Shown: positions 33,361 to 45,397 of the stretch, piece after piece
Layout: every line of letters starts with the position of its first letter
Position numbering within the stretch: position 1 is the stretch's first letter
NCBI GenBank assembly: GCA_036874045.1
Contig: CM072344.1
Location: 7,164,501-7,228,500 of the forward strand
Direction: 5' to 3'
Origin: Cymodocea nodosa
Lineage: Eukaryota > Streptophyta > Magnoliopsida > Alismatales > Cymodoceaceae
Length of the DNA: 64,000 nt
Notes under the pieces: model-generated
What the model saw: only the letters and a program-made list of their open reading frames with translations
The model's database searches: none
Told to the model about the DNA's origin: nothing
Position numbers and translations under genes: made by a program

Positions 33361-34252
33361 AACACAACGGAGATGGTTCGTTGAGTTATCGTAACACCAT
33401 GTACTTAGTTCGTTAAGTTAGTTACAGTACTAGTTACGTGAATTGGCACATAAGGAACTCATTAAGTTATATATATATACTTATGTTACTCGTTTAGTTA
33501 ACATTAAAGTAACGACTTTTTATTATACTGATGAAAAGTTTTGGACGAAAAAGTTTATTTTGCAGGAAATTTTTCAGAGATCCAAGACTGATGATTAAAG
33601 AAAATTCGAAATGTAAACATGGGTTAGAACATGTGTATTTCGATGAAGGAAAAAGAAAAGACGTGGAGAAGTGGAAAATTGGTAGTGATTAAACGTGGAG
33701 GATATGCACGAAATGAAGATACAGTATAAAAGGTATAGAATTCTTGTTGATAAAATTATCCTTGCACATAAAATGAAAAATCTTTTCAGAGATCAAAAAC
33801 ACCTCTTCGGGGAAAAGCTCTCAGGTGGAAGAAAATTTAGTGAAGCATAAAAAGGTAAGATTTACGTCACTAAAGATTTGAAGTATCAGAAGAAAGCAAA
33901 ATCAATGAAGCATAAAAAGACAAGATATTCGTCACTAAAGAATTGTTGAAGAAGAAAGAAGAAGAAGAAGAAGAAGAAAGATCTCAAATAGGGAGAAATG
34001 TTTTAAATTCCACAAATTAGTTTTCTCTGTTTGTAGTTATGAAATTATTTAGATGATACATGGTATCGAGATATAATTGCATCTATAATTTCTAAGGAGA
34101 ATTGAATTGTATATTGTAATTGAAACCTTGAATAAAAATGATTTTATGAAAACAATGTCTCGACTTGTTTTTGAGTTTTAAAGTTTCAATTATATTCGAA
34201 AATATTGAAAAACACAATTCACCCCCCTCTTGTGTAACCATACAATCCTATA
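33361..34252 (+). repeat. LTR2, plus orientation (right part, true 3' end)
   Basis: Matches the reverse complement of 39,173-40,230 and ends CACCCCCCTCTTGTG then CAATCCTATA at 34,252. It has two diverged copies of the 65-bp unit (GAAGCATAAAAAG, near 33,843 and 33,908) where the other LTR2 has five, and a GAAGAA microsatellite at 33,953-33,980. Its 3' end meets the RT of element F, which runs in the opposite direction. Confidence 0.8.
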
Positions 34253-36716
34253 GAACCAATCATACTTCTGTATTTCCTTTAATCTATTGATTTTCCTATG
34301 TCATCAATATCTAACTTTAAAGAAGTACTCATGGGAGTTCCTCGAATACTTGTATCATTAAAAATAAATTTCTTAAGCATTTCATCTACATATTTTTCCT
34401 GATTTAAAAATATACCTTTATCCATTTGCTTAATTTGAAGTCCTGGAAAATATGAAAGTTCTCCTATCATACTCATTTCAAATTAACTAGTCATCTCTTC
34501 AGAAAATATTTTTATCAATTTATCAGAAGTTGCTCCAAAGATTATATCATTCACATATATTTGAACAACAATCTGATCTTTACCATCTCTCTTGATAAAT
34601 AGAGTATGATCCACTTTTCCCATGATATAATCTTGTTCTATTAAAAAAGTAGATAATCTTTCATACCATGATCTAGGTGCTTGCTTCAAATCATATAAGG
34701 TTTTCTTCAATTTATACACAAAGTCAGGATTTTTAATATCTTCAAATCCAGGTAGTTGTTTTACATAGACTTCTTCATTAATTAAACCATTTAGAAATGC
34801 ACTCTTTACATCCATTTGATATAATTTAAAATTCATATAACAAGCATAGGCCAATAATATTCTAATACTTTCTAACCTAGCCAAAGGAGCAAATGTTTCA
34901 TCATAATCTAGTCCTTCTTCCTGTGTATACCCCTATGTAACTGATCTAGCTTTGTTCCTTATAACTTGACCAATTTCGTTAGTTTTGTTTCAAATGATCC
35001 ACATTGTACCTATTATCGATTGATTTTCTAGTAGAGAGACTAATTCCCAAACATCATTTCTGATGAATTGATTTAGTTCTTCTTGCATTGCCACTATCCA
35101 ATTTTCATCAGATAATACTTCTTCTATATTCCTTGGTTCCACCATAGAAACAAACATACACATACTATGTAAATTTACTGAAGCTCTAGTTTAAACTCCC
35201 TCATTAATATTACCAATGACTTTGGTAATGGGATGTGATGAACAATAACGCCAATTTCTTTGATTTTCTTCAATATTCTCATCAACATCTGAAGATCCAT
35301 CACTTTCATCATTGGTTTGATCATCTAAGTTCATATTTTTGATTTTCTTAGATAAATCTTCAATCTCTCTATTGATCTCTAACTCTTTTGAGAAATTGAT
35401 CATATCATCATTATCAGCTATAGATTTAGATTCTCTAAAAGAATTTTCATTGAAGCTTACATGGAGGGTTTCTTCAATAGTCCTAGAAGTTTTGTTATAT
35501 ACTCTATAGGCTTTACTTCTAGTAGAGTAACCTACAAAACTTCCTTCATCCGCTTTGGCTTGAAATTTATCCCTTTTATCCTTAGTATTAAGAATAAAAG
35601 ACTTGCAGCCAAATGGTTTCATATAGGAAATTTTTGGAACCCTATTAAACATAATTTCAAAAGGAGTTTTATTAACACGAGGTCTTAAGTGACTTCTGTT
35701 AATAACATAACAAGCTGTATTCACTACTTCAGCCTAAAGATTTTGAGGTAACTTATGTTCATTCAACATAATTCTGATCATTTCTTGAAGTGATCTATTC
35801 TTTCTCTTAACAACACCATTTTGAGACAATGCTCTTGGAAAAGAAAATTTGTGATCAATGTCATGTCATTACAATAATTATTCATTTGATCATTATAAAA
35901 TTCTATACCATGATCACTCCTAAGTTTTTGAACAGAGACATTTTGTTCATTTTGAACAAAATTACAAAACATTTTAAACTTTTCAAAAACTTCTATCTTA
36001 GATGCTAGAAAATATACCCAAGTGTATCTAGAGAAGTCATCTACTAAAACAAATACATACCATTTACCACCAAGACTCATGATTCTTGTTGGTCCAAATA
36101 GATCCATATGTATAAGTTCTAAGACTCTATTGCTTGAAATATCAGTTTTGGATTTAAAAGAGTTTTTGTGAAGTTTACCTAACTCACATGCATCACACAT
36201 AAAGTCCTTTGAGTATTTAATCTTTGGTAAACCTCTCACTAAATGTTTTCTAGATAATTTATGTAACAGTTTCATATTTATATGCCTAATCCTTCTATGC
36301 CACAGATATGCATCACTAGTTTTAGCTAGTAAACATGAATTTAAATCAACTACACGAGAAGGTAAAAATAAAATACATACAGAACCTTTTCTTTTAGCAA
36401 TAAACTTAATTTCATCTATATTTTTATCAATAATTTTGCATACATTATCTTCAAACACTATATAATATCCATTCTTAGTTAGTTTTATAACACTCAATAA
36501 ATTAAATCCTAGGTTTTCTACATATAGTACATTCAAAATAACACAAGTCAGAGTTATTTGAACATTACCCATACCTATGATTTTATCTTTGCTTTTGTTT
36601 CCAAATGTTACACTTCCTTTCATGATATTTGTAAATTTTGTAGTAGACTTTTCTGTCTAGTCATGTGACTTGACACTCCACTGTCCAAGATCCATTTTGA
36701 TGTTGTTTCCTCCTGC
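34253..36716 (-). pseudogene. pol: Pol of element F (protease, integrase, partial RT)
   Basis: Read from 36,716 downward: protease WILDSGVSSHMT; pre-integrase and integrase with CDACELGKLHK, HMDLFGP, LRSDHG and NRVPKISYMKPFG; RT with [35 protein letters not shown]. The catalytic box reads YVND instead of YVDD, a G-to-A change that removes one metal-binding Asp. RT ends after KYRSMIGS at 34,253. Frameshifts lie near 36,650 and 35,790. It is very close in sequence to the pol at 21,746-24,837, so both belong to the same lineage. Confidence 0.88.
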
Positions 36717-36724
36717 AAAACAAA

Positions 36725-38973
36725 TTAAGAAAAACTTTTTCTTGGTACCCAATGTTGTTGAGGATCAAGTTCATTAAACGCATATTTCTTCTTTTTGTTT
36801 AAAAACGGTTTAACATTTTTATTTACATTCTTATTAGTTGTAAGTACTATTGACTTATCATTAGTATCATACTTACTTATAGCATTATTGCTCTTATAAT
36901 CATTCTTTTCGTTTTCAAATGTAGTATAACCAAGACCAAACTGATTTTTATTAGATGTTAATTTATTTTGGTCATGCTCATATATTTCAGTAAGTTCATA
37001 CCAAGATTTTGTACATGTACTTGAATTTTTAGTACACACAAAATCTTTTTCTACACAAGAATTTTCAGATTTATCACATGTAGAATGAGTAATTGGTCTA
37101 ACACCAGTGTTTTGAATTACATGCTCGGGTTTCTGAATTTTTAGTTTACTACAATTGTCTGAAATTTTAGAAATTGAATTTCTAGAACAAGAAACAAGAT
37201 TTTTAGAAACATTAATAGTCATGTTAGAAGTACATTTAGATAAATCACATTGATTTATATAATTACTGCATGATTCATCCCTTGACATACCTACTGCTAC
37301 ATATTTATTACCTTATTTCATGATAAAAGGAATTTTAGTCCTAGATTTACTTAAGTTGCAACTAATAAATCCTTTATTGGCTTGAGATTCAAGATATTCA
37401 AGATAATCAAATCCTAAGTCAAATTTATATAACACCGTAGGGGTACTAGTTTGTTTGTCTAACTTAGTTTGACTTAAATTCCATTTCTCAATGGTAGAAT
37501 TTAAATCTAGCTCTCTCATTTTTAATTTATCAATCTCTAATTCGAGATCATTTATATTTTTTCTCAACATTTCATTTTCAAATTCTATCTTTAATTTTTC
37601 AACATTTGTATTCTATATTTGTTCATGCAAGACACATTCATTAAATCTAAATTTATGCAAATCTCTAACATGATTTTCATTATCACATTTAAACTTTTCT
37701 AAAGTAGTAGACAGGAAACAATTTTCTTCTTCCACAATGGATAAAGAGTTTCTAATATTCTTATTTTCCAATTTACAAACTTTAAGTTTTTGTAATAATG
37801 CATGATAAGCACATAATACTTCATCAAAGTTAAAATCTGAATAACTTTCAGGATCAGATATTACCTCAGACTCATTTGCCATGAAGCACACATGAGCAAC
37901 GTCTTCTAACTCTAATTCTCCTTTTGAATGTGAAGATTTTGATGATGATTCTTCAAATTCAGACTCTTCTAACGTGTCATCCCAAGTGACTTTCAAAGTC
38001 TTTTTCTTGTAAAACTTTTTCTAAGTTTTCTAAGCCGTCTTCTTCTGATTTGTCCAATTATGCTTTTCATTTTTCCTTATAGGACAATCTGGAGAAAAAT
38101 GTCTAGGTTTCTTACAGTTGTAACATACATACTTTCTGGATGAAGAATTCTTGTCATTTAGTGATTTTGATATTGAGGGTTTGTCATCTTTATTCCTTTG
38201 TTGTTTCCTAACTTTCCATGCTTTCTTGAATGTCCTAGTCAGCAAGATCAAATCCTTGTCAGAATCAGTAGATATATCAGAATCTAAATTAATTTCGAAG
38301 ACTATTTCTTTCTTCATTTTTAGTTTGTTTTGACTCAGTGATTCATTTAATTTAACTTCATAAGCAGTTAAGTTTCCTATTGTTCATTCATGGTATAAAC
38401 ATTTAAATCTCGTGATTCCTCAATTGATGTTACTTTTTGAGACCATTTAGAACTTAGGGATCTTAGAATTTTCCTTACCAAATCCTTCTGTTCAAAATTC
38501 TTCCCTAAGCATTTTAAAGAGTTTATGATATCAAGAAATCTGGAAAACATCTCAGAAATACTTTCGTCTTCATGCATCTTAAAAAGTTCATACTTATGAA
38601 TTAACATGTTTATCTTAGTCTCTTTAACTTGAAAAGTACCTTCATGTGAAACTTCTAATGCATGCCACACCTCATAAGCAGATTTATATGCCGACACTTT
38701 ACTAAACTATTCATAACTCAATGCACAAAATAAAATATTTAAGCCCTTAGCATTCAGAGTTTCATTTTCTTTTTTAGTAATTGTCCAAGTATTATAAGGG
38801 GTAGATATCAAAGTATATGGTTTAGAAATCATAAACCACAACTTATGATCTATACTTTGAAGAAAAACTGTCATCCTATATTTCCAATATTCAAAATGTA
38901 TTCCATCAAATAAAGGAGGACGATTAAGATTTTGGCCTTCATATAAAGAAAAATTACCATTTCCAATAGCCAT
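36725..38973 (-). pseudogene. gag: Gag of element F
   Basis: ATG at 38,973 reading down. Core motifs NRPPLFDG, YWKYRMTVFLQSID, EVWHALEVSHEGT, HKYELFKMHEDE and FSRFLDIINSLK align with the gag at 17,787. The CCHC knuckle is CYNCKKPRHFSPDC. A long acidic and Asn/Lys-rich tail with coiled-coil character follows and ends WVPRKS. A frameshift near 38,370 and stops near 38,706, 38,030, 37,615 and 37,313 break it. As an uninterrupted copy it shows what the split Sirevirus gag looked like. Confidence 0.85.
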
Positions 38974-39158
38974 CTTACCTTAGATTTTTCAACCTATTTG
39001 ATTTTATACATTCTAAAACTTTAAAACAACTTGAGCCTTAAATTAAGAAAGTTAAACGTATGCTTAGATATTAATTTCTATTTAAAAACAAGGAAGGCAG
39101 AATAAGCAATGATATTAAATAAGTTGGTATCGATTTTATATCAAAGATTATTAACAAA

Positions 39159-39171
39159 GCTCTGATACCAC
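39159..39171 (-). other. Primer binding site of element F
   Basis: Reverse complement reads GTGGTATCAGAGC directly after the LTR end CCTACA; initiator-Met tRNA type. Confidence 0.85.
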
Positions 39172-39172
39172 T

Positions 39173-40883
39173 TGTAGGATCTTATGGCTACACAAGAGGG
39201 GGGTGAATTGTGTTTTTCAATATTTTTGAATATAATTGAAACTTTAAAACTCAAAAACAAGTCGAGACACTATTTTCATAAAATCATTTTTATTCAAGGT
39301 TTCAATTACAATATACAATTCAATTCTCCTCATAAATTGTAAATGCAATTATATATTGATACCATGTTTCATCTATACAATTTCATAACTACAAATAGAG
39401 AAAATTAATTTGCAGAATTTAAAACATTTCTTCCTGTTTGAGATCTTTTTTCTTCTTCTTCTCTTTCTTCTTCAGCAATTCTTCAGTGATGAATATTTTA
39501 TCTTTCTCTACTTCACTGAATTTTCTTTCTTTTGATATGTTAAATCTTCAATGACATATATCTTACCTTTTTCTGCTTCACTGAATTTTCTTTCACCTAA
39601 GACTTTAAATCTTCAGTGACATATATCTTACCTTTTTCAGCTTCACTGAATTTTCTTCCACCTGAGACTTTAAATCTTCAATGACATATATCTTACCTTT
39701 TTCTGCTTCACTGAATTTTCTTCCACCTGAGACTTTAAATCCTCAGTGACATATATCTTACCTTTTTCTACTTCACTGAATTTTCTTCCACCTGAGAGCT
39801 TTTCCTCGAAGAGGTGTTTTAGATCCCTGAAAAGATTTTTCTTTTGGTGTGTAGGGATAACTAATCAACAAGAATTCTATGCCTTTTATACTGAATCTTC
39901 ATTTCATGCATATCCTCTACGCTTAATCACTATCAATCTTCCACTTCTTCACATCTTTTCTTTTTCCTTCATCGAAATACACACGTTCTGACCCACGTTT
40001 ACATTTCAAATTTTCTTTAATTATCAATCCTAGATCTTAGAAAAAATTTTTGCAAAATAAAATCTCTTCCAGAATTTTTCATCAAGTATAATAAGAAGTC
40101 ATTACTTTAATGTTAACTAAATGAGTAACACAAGTATATATATAACTTAACGTTTCAAACTTAACGAGTTCCTCATGTGCCAACTAACGTGACAAGTACT
40201 GTAACTAACTCAACAAACTATCTCCATTGTATTATGCTAACTCAATGAACCAGTAATAAATAAATGTTTTTATAATAAGAATTTTATCACGTGCAAAAAT
40301 AACAACTTAAGTTTATAACGCTAACCTAACACATTGCCTTAGTGTTCAATATAGCAACTCAACGCGTTTAGTTATCTTAACTTAACGAGTTAAACATGTG
40401 CATTTCACGTGATATAATATAACATTTGTAACTTATAATTTCACCACGTATACAATACTAACTTAATGAGTTCGTCTCTTCTTTTAATTACTAACTTAAC
40501 AAGTTCTCACGTGACCTATTTTAACCTTTAAGCCTCTAACTTAATGAGTTCTCACGTGATCTCTATACGAACAAAACTCTAACTTAACAAGTTGTCTAAA
40601 CGTGCAATGTTCATGATACAGAAAATATAACTTTAAAACATATCATGGTTTTCAATAAAAACACACATTAACTTAACGTTTAGTTAAATGAGAAATTAAT
40701 GCAATGAAACGACTAGTTATTAACTTAGTATAATTTCAAATCCAATATAGACAAGTATTTATATCAATAAGTTTTTTTTTGTATTGATTGATGTACTTAA
40801 TTTCCTTTCACAAGCAACATAATTAAGCAAATATGATTATTTTTCATTCAGCACACATCATCAAAACAAAATACTCAGCAACA
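39173..40883 (-). repeat. 5' LTR of element F (LTR2)
   Basis: 1,711 bp. On the minus strand it starts TGTTGCTGAGTATTTTGTTT and ends GATCCTACA. Start and end resemble the other Sirevirus LTR (TGTTAGGTATTTAATTTTGA, GATCCTACA), but the body differs: it has many AACTCGTTAAGTTA repeats in the U3 part (40,150-40,700) and a 65-bp tandem array in the leader part. Confidence 0.85.
39487..39800 (-). repeat. 65-bp tandem repeat, about five copies
   Basis: TGACATATATCTTACC recurs at 39,552, 39,617, 39,682 and 39,747, exact 65-bp spacing, with a diverged first copy at 39,487. On the minus strand each unit has AAAAAGGTAAGATATATG, a good 5' splice-site consensus. LTR2 at 33,361-34,252 has only about two diverged copies. 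65 is not a multiple of 3, so it does not encode a protein repeat. Confidence 0.9.
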
Positions 40884-43800
40884 TTCTTTTGTTAGATTTA
40901 TTGCAGAAAATGCCACCTTGTGCTAAATTTCTTAAGGATTGGTGTACTAAGAAAAGAAAGTGAAAAGTTGTAAGGAAAGTCTTTTTAGCTGAGCAAAGTA
41001 GTTTCCTATTTCTGCCATAAATTTCTAAAAAGTTATCTGATCCTGGAATCTCTATGATATCATGCACCATACGAAATACCATTCTAGAAAGAACCTTAAT
41101 GGACTTAGGTGTAGGTATAAAGTTTATGCCAAATGATATATTTGCATCCTTAGGATTAGAAGGCTTAATCCTTACTAGGACTGTTATTCAATTAGCTGAT
41201 AGAAGTATAAGTTACCTTAGAGGAAAAATAGAGGATGTCTTAATTAAAATCAAAAACTTCATATATCCTATTGATATTGTAATTTTGGATTCCCAACAAA
41301 TTAAGCAAAAAAATAGTGATACATCTTTAATTTTGGGAAGACCATTTTTAGCAACATCAGGGGTTGTTATTAATTGTAAAACTGGAGTAATGAAGTTAGC
41401 ATATGGTAATGAGGATACTCAATTAAACATTTTCAAACCAGAAAAGTTTGAGGAGTTAGAAATGTCCTTACATACCATAGATTTTTTAGAGGATGAAGGA
41501 GATATGCTACATGATATGATTCAAGAAGAGTTAAATAGGCAACTTAATTCTGAAACTTTAGAGAAAAGTGAAAGCATAAATATAAAAGAAGATCAGGAAG
41601 AAATTAATTTAGAAAATGCTGATGTTCAATTAGGAGCTCTAGCTTCTGATGGGCAACAATTAGAATTAAAGCCTTTACCTCTGAATTAACCTATATATTT
41701 CTGGAAGAAAAACGAATATGTCCAATCATTATTACTTCAGATTTAAAAGAGGATCAAATTGCTAAATTAAAAGATGTAATTAAAACTTATAAAGAAGCAA
41801 TAGGATGGATTATAACTGATATAAAAGGGTTAAGTGCAACTTTATGCTGTCACCACATATATTTAGAAGAGAATGCTAAACTTGTTAGAATTCCTAAGAG
41901 GAGATTAAATCCAAATCTTAAAGAAGTAGTCAAGAAGAAATAGTTAAATAGTTAGATAATGACATAATTTATCCCATATCTAATAACTCATGGGTTAGCC
42001 CAATCCATGTAGTTCTCAAGAAATTGGGATTAACAGTTATTAGGAATGAAAGTCAAGACTTGATACCTACTAGAATTCAATTAGGCTGGAGAGTGTGTAT
42101 AGACTATAGAAAGCTGAATGCAATGACTAGGAAAGATCATTTTCCCTTACCTTTCATAGATCAAATGCTAGAAAAATTAGCAGAGCAAGAATATTTTTAT
42201 TTCCTAGATAGGTATTCAGGATATAACCAAGTCCTAGTAGCATTAAAGGATCAAGAGAAAATAACTTTCACCTGTCCTAATGGAACTTATGCTTTTAAGA
42301 GAATGTCATTCGGAATATGCAATGCACCAGCCACCTTTCAAAGGTGTATGCAAGGCATATTCACTGGAATGACTGAAGATTTTTTAGAAATATTTATAGA
42401 TGATTTTACTATTTATGGAACTTCATATGAAGTGTGTTTAAATAATTTAGACCAAGTATTAAAATGTTGTGTGGAAAAAAATTTGGTTCTAAATTGGGAA
42501 AAATGTCACTTCATGGTTAAACAAGGAATAGTCTTGGGACATGTTGTTTCAAAGAAAGGGTTGGAAATAGATAAAGCTAAAATAGAAGTAATTTCAAATC
42601 TACCAGTACCTAAATTAGTAAAAGATATTAGATCATTTCTAGGACATGCTAGATTTTATAGAAGATTTATTAAAGATTTTAGCAAAATAGCTAGACCTTT
42701 AACCAATCTATTAAAAGATGTCTCATTCAATTTTGATAAAAATTACAAAGAAGCATTTTTCAAGCTTAAAACTAGCTTAATTTCAACTCCCATAATTCAA
42801 GCACTTGATTGGAGCCATCCATTTGAATTAATGTGTGATGCATCTGATTTTGTTGTAGGAGCAGTATTGGGACAGAAGATAGAAAAATCTCCTTGAGTGA
42901 TTCATTATGCAAGCAAAACCTTGAATGATGCTCAAGTTAATTATACAACTACTAAAAAAGAACTGTTAGCTATAGTGTTTGCCTTAGAAAAGTTTAGATC
43001 ATATCTGATTGGAGCTAAAGTGATAGTATACACGGATCATTTAGCTTTAAAACACCTAATAGCAAAGAAAGAGACCAAACCTAGATTGATCTGATAGATA
43101 TTATTATTACAAGAATTTGATCTAGAAATTAAAGATAAAAAAGGTTGTGAGAATGTAGTAGCAGATCATTTATCAAGATTACAAATAGAAAAATCAAATA
43201 TTGAAATTAAGGATAATTTTCCTAATGAACAATTAATGACCATCAACACGATGCCTTGGTATGCAAACATAGTTAATTACTTAGTTACTGGTTTAACACC
43301 TAAGGATTGGAATAGACAAGATAAGAAATTATTCTTTTCAAGACTAAAATATTACTATTGGGAAGACCCATACTTATTTAAGAAATGTCTTGATCTGGTT
43401 TTAAGGAGGTGTGTTCCAAAAACTGAATATCAGAGCATATTGTCTTTCTGCCATGACTAAGCATGTGGAGGGCATTTTGGCTTAGGGAAAATTGCTGCTA
43501 AAATTCTGCAATGTAGATTTTATTGGCCAACACTATTCAAAGATGCTTATAAATATTGTTTAAGTTGTTTAAGATGTCAACAAATAGGAAGAATATCAAA
43601 GAGGAATATCCTACCTCTTAATCCTATTGTTGTGGTTGAAATTTTTGATGTGTGAGGAATAGATTTTATGGGTCCATTTCCTACGTCTAATCAATTTAAT
43701 TATATATTGTTGGGGGTGGATTATGTATCTAAATGGATAGAAGCTATTCCTACAAAAACTAATGACAACAAAGTGATAATACATTTTATAAGAACCAATA

Positions 43801-44558
43801 TAATTGCCAGATTTGGAATACCTAAAACTATTATCAGTGATAGAGGAACTCATTTCTATAATAGAAGTTTTGAAGCCTTAATGAAGAAATATGGAGTAAA
43901 CCACAAAATTGCAACATCATATCATCCGCAAACAAGTGGACAAGTAGAAAGTGCGAACAAACAAATTAAGTTAATCTTAGAAAATGTAGTAAATCCTACT
44001 AGAACAAATTGGGCTAAGAAATTGATAGATGCACTTTGGGCTTATAGAACTGCTTATAAGACAAGCTTAGGTATGTCACCTTTTAGGCTAGTATATAGAA
44101 AAAGTTGTCATTTACCAGCTGAAATTGAACATAAAGCTTATTGGGCATTAAAAACTCTGAACACTAATTTAAATCAAGCTGTTGAGAATAGAAAAATACA
44201 ATTGATTGAATTAGAAGAATTTAGGAATGAAGCTTATTCAAAAATTGTAAGAGAAAAAGAGAAAATGAAGTTCTAGCATGACAGGAAAATTATTACAAAA
44301 ACCTTTGAAATAGGACAAGAAGTATATCTTTACATGACTAGACTCCATAATCATCTAGGAAAATTAAGATCTAGATGGGTAGGACATTTCATAGTTCGAA
44401 ATATTTATCCCTGTATAGCTATTGAAATTGAAAATCCTAAAAATTAGAATATATTTAAAGAAAATGGACAAAGACTTAGACCTATTTTGAAAATACCAAA
44501 AAGTTCCTTTGGAATTATAGAAGAAGTAAGAGTAGAGGACTACTCGAGCTTTACTTAG
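40884..44558 (+). pseudogene. pol: Pol of Athila-like element C
   Basis: Opens with LLDLLQKMPPCAKFLKDW, the linker before protease. Protease shows IQLADRS, NFIYPIDIVILD and LILGRPFLAT. RT has WRVCIDYRKLNAMT and an IDDF catalytic box; RNase H has MCDASDFVVGAVLG and [10 protein letters not shown]; integrase has the full HHCC-like region (FCHD...GGHF...CLSCLRC), [17 protein letters not shown] and TSGQVESANKQIK. Damage includes TGA 40,961, TAA 41,018, a frameshift near 41,685, TGA 42,895, TGA and TAG near 43,092, TAA near 43,458, TGA near 43,653 and TAG near 44,274. Most fit C-to-T or G-to-A changes at Gln or Trp codons. Confidence 0.88.
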
Positions 44559-44599
44559 TAAGAAATTTTCTAAGTATATATAAAAAAATAAAAAACCTT

Positions 44600-44915
44600 A
44601 TTTAAATATAATCACGGTTAAACCGAAAGGAAATATCAGTTTTACCGAAACATATTTTAAAAGAAAAAAATCGTTGCAGTTCAACCGATAAGATTCATCG
44701 GTCTAACCGAAACACAAAAACATAAAAAATATGTATATATTATATTTAGTTTAATGTCGGTGTTACCAAAGTATAGTATCAGTTCCACCGACAGAGAAAA
44801 AAAGGAAATATTTTATTTAGGTTCAACCGAGGAATATAACGGTTTGACCAAAAAATTTTAAAATGTTGGAAAATTAAGAATCGGTTAGACTGAAAATTCT
44901 TCGATCTTGACTAAA
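44600..44915 (+). repeat. Array of TCGGTT / AACCGA palindromic motifs
   Basis: About nine units such as CGGTTAAACCGA, TCAGTTTTACCGA, GTTCAACCGA, TCGGTCTAACCGA, TCGGTGTTACCAA, TCAGTTCCACCGAC and TCGGTTAGACTGA recur every 30-45 bp between pol and the env-position fragment. One contains ACCGAC, the DRE/CRT core. No gene. The motif is distinct from those in the LTRs of this window. Confidence 0.75.
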
Positions 44916-44974
44916 GTAAAAAATTTTATTATATGCATTTTTATTAGATATAACTTTACAGAAAATCTATAGTT

Positions 44975-45223
44975 ATAGCACATCTAGTGTTTGATGCATG
45001 GTGCAAAAAGAGGGTTGTAGAAAATTTGAAAGCCTAATATAAAATTAAAGTGGAACAACATCAAGAAGCCACTGCTAGACCTACTGTAAGAGGAGCTGAA
45101 GTTGGTCATTCGAGACCAGTAATTATGGAAAAAGCTAAACAGGAAGAGCTAGTACCTGTGGCTCAAAGGCCTACAGAACCTATTTTTGTAGATTTAATCT
45201 CAAAAGAAGAAGAGGAAGTTTAA
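44975..45223 (+). pseudogene. N-terminal fragment of the env-position ORF in element C
   Basis: About 82 codons ending at TAA 45,221-45,223 with one internal TAA. EPIFVDLIS plus an acidic run near the end matches bases 173-222 at the window start; GHSRPVIMEKAK resembles GPSRPQVPLTREI of the Sirevirus ORF at about 27,318. The large globular domain is absent, apparently displaced by the F-box segment downstream. Confidence 0.55.
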
Positions 45224-45269
45224 TTAATAATAAAAAAGATAATGTAAGTTTAATTATAGTTAGTAGTAT

Positions 45270-45397
45270 CATAGAGTTATTACTTAACTCAACGAACTTA
45301 ATCCGTTGAGTTATGACCTAACTCCACGAGGGTGTGAAGTAGCTATGTTAATTTTGTCTCTGTTAATTATTGTTTATGTTATACAGAATCACAATAG
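45270..45397 (+). promoter_or_regulatory. Palindromic motif and leader before the F-box ORF
   Basis: TTAACTCAACGAA and ATCCGTTGAGTTA form a palindrome at about 45,284-45,314, followed by AACTCCACGAG. Just before the ATG is a pyrimidine-rich stretch ending TTATACAG, a plausible 3' splice site. It could be a captured or LTR-like promoter; no clear TATA box is seen. Confidence 0.35.

Larger units (their letters stand above)
34253..40883 (-). mobile_element. Element F: Sirevirus-like copia element of the LTR2 family, minus strand, truncated
   Basis: In minus orientation it has a 5' LTR (40,883 to 39,173), primer site, gag and pol as far as late RT (34,253). The rest of RT, RNase H, PPT and 3' LTR are missing; an LTR of the same family in the opposite orientation abuts instead. 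On the right it abuts Athila element C exactly at the LTR end. No target duplication can be assigned. Confidence 0.82.

Noticed and set aside
39487..39800. Regular direct repeats resembling a CRISPR array.
   Set aside because: 65-bp units are contiguous without unique spacers, in a plant retroelement LTR.
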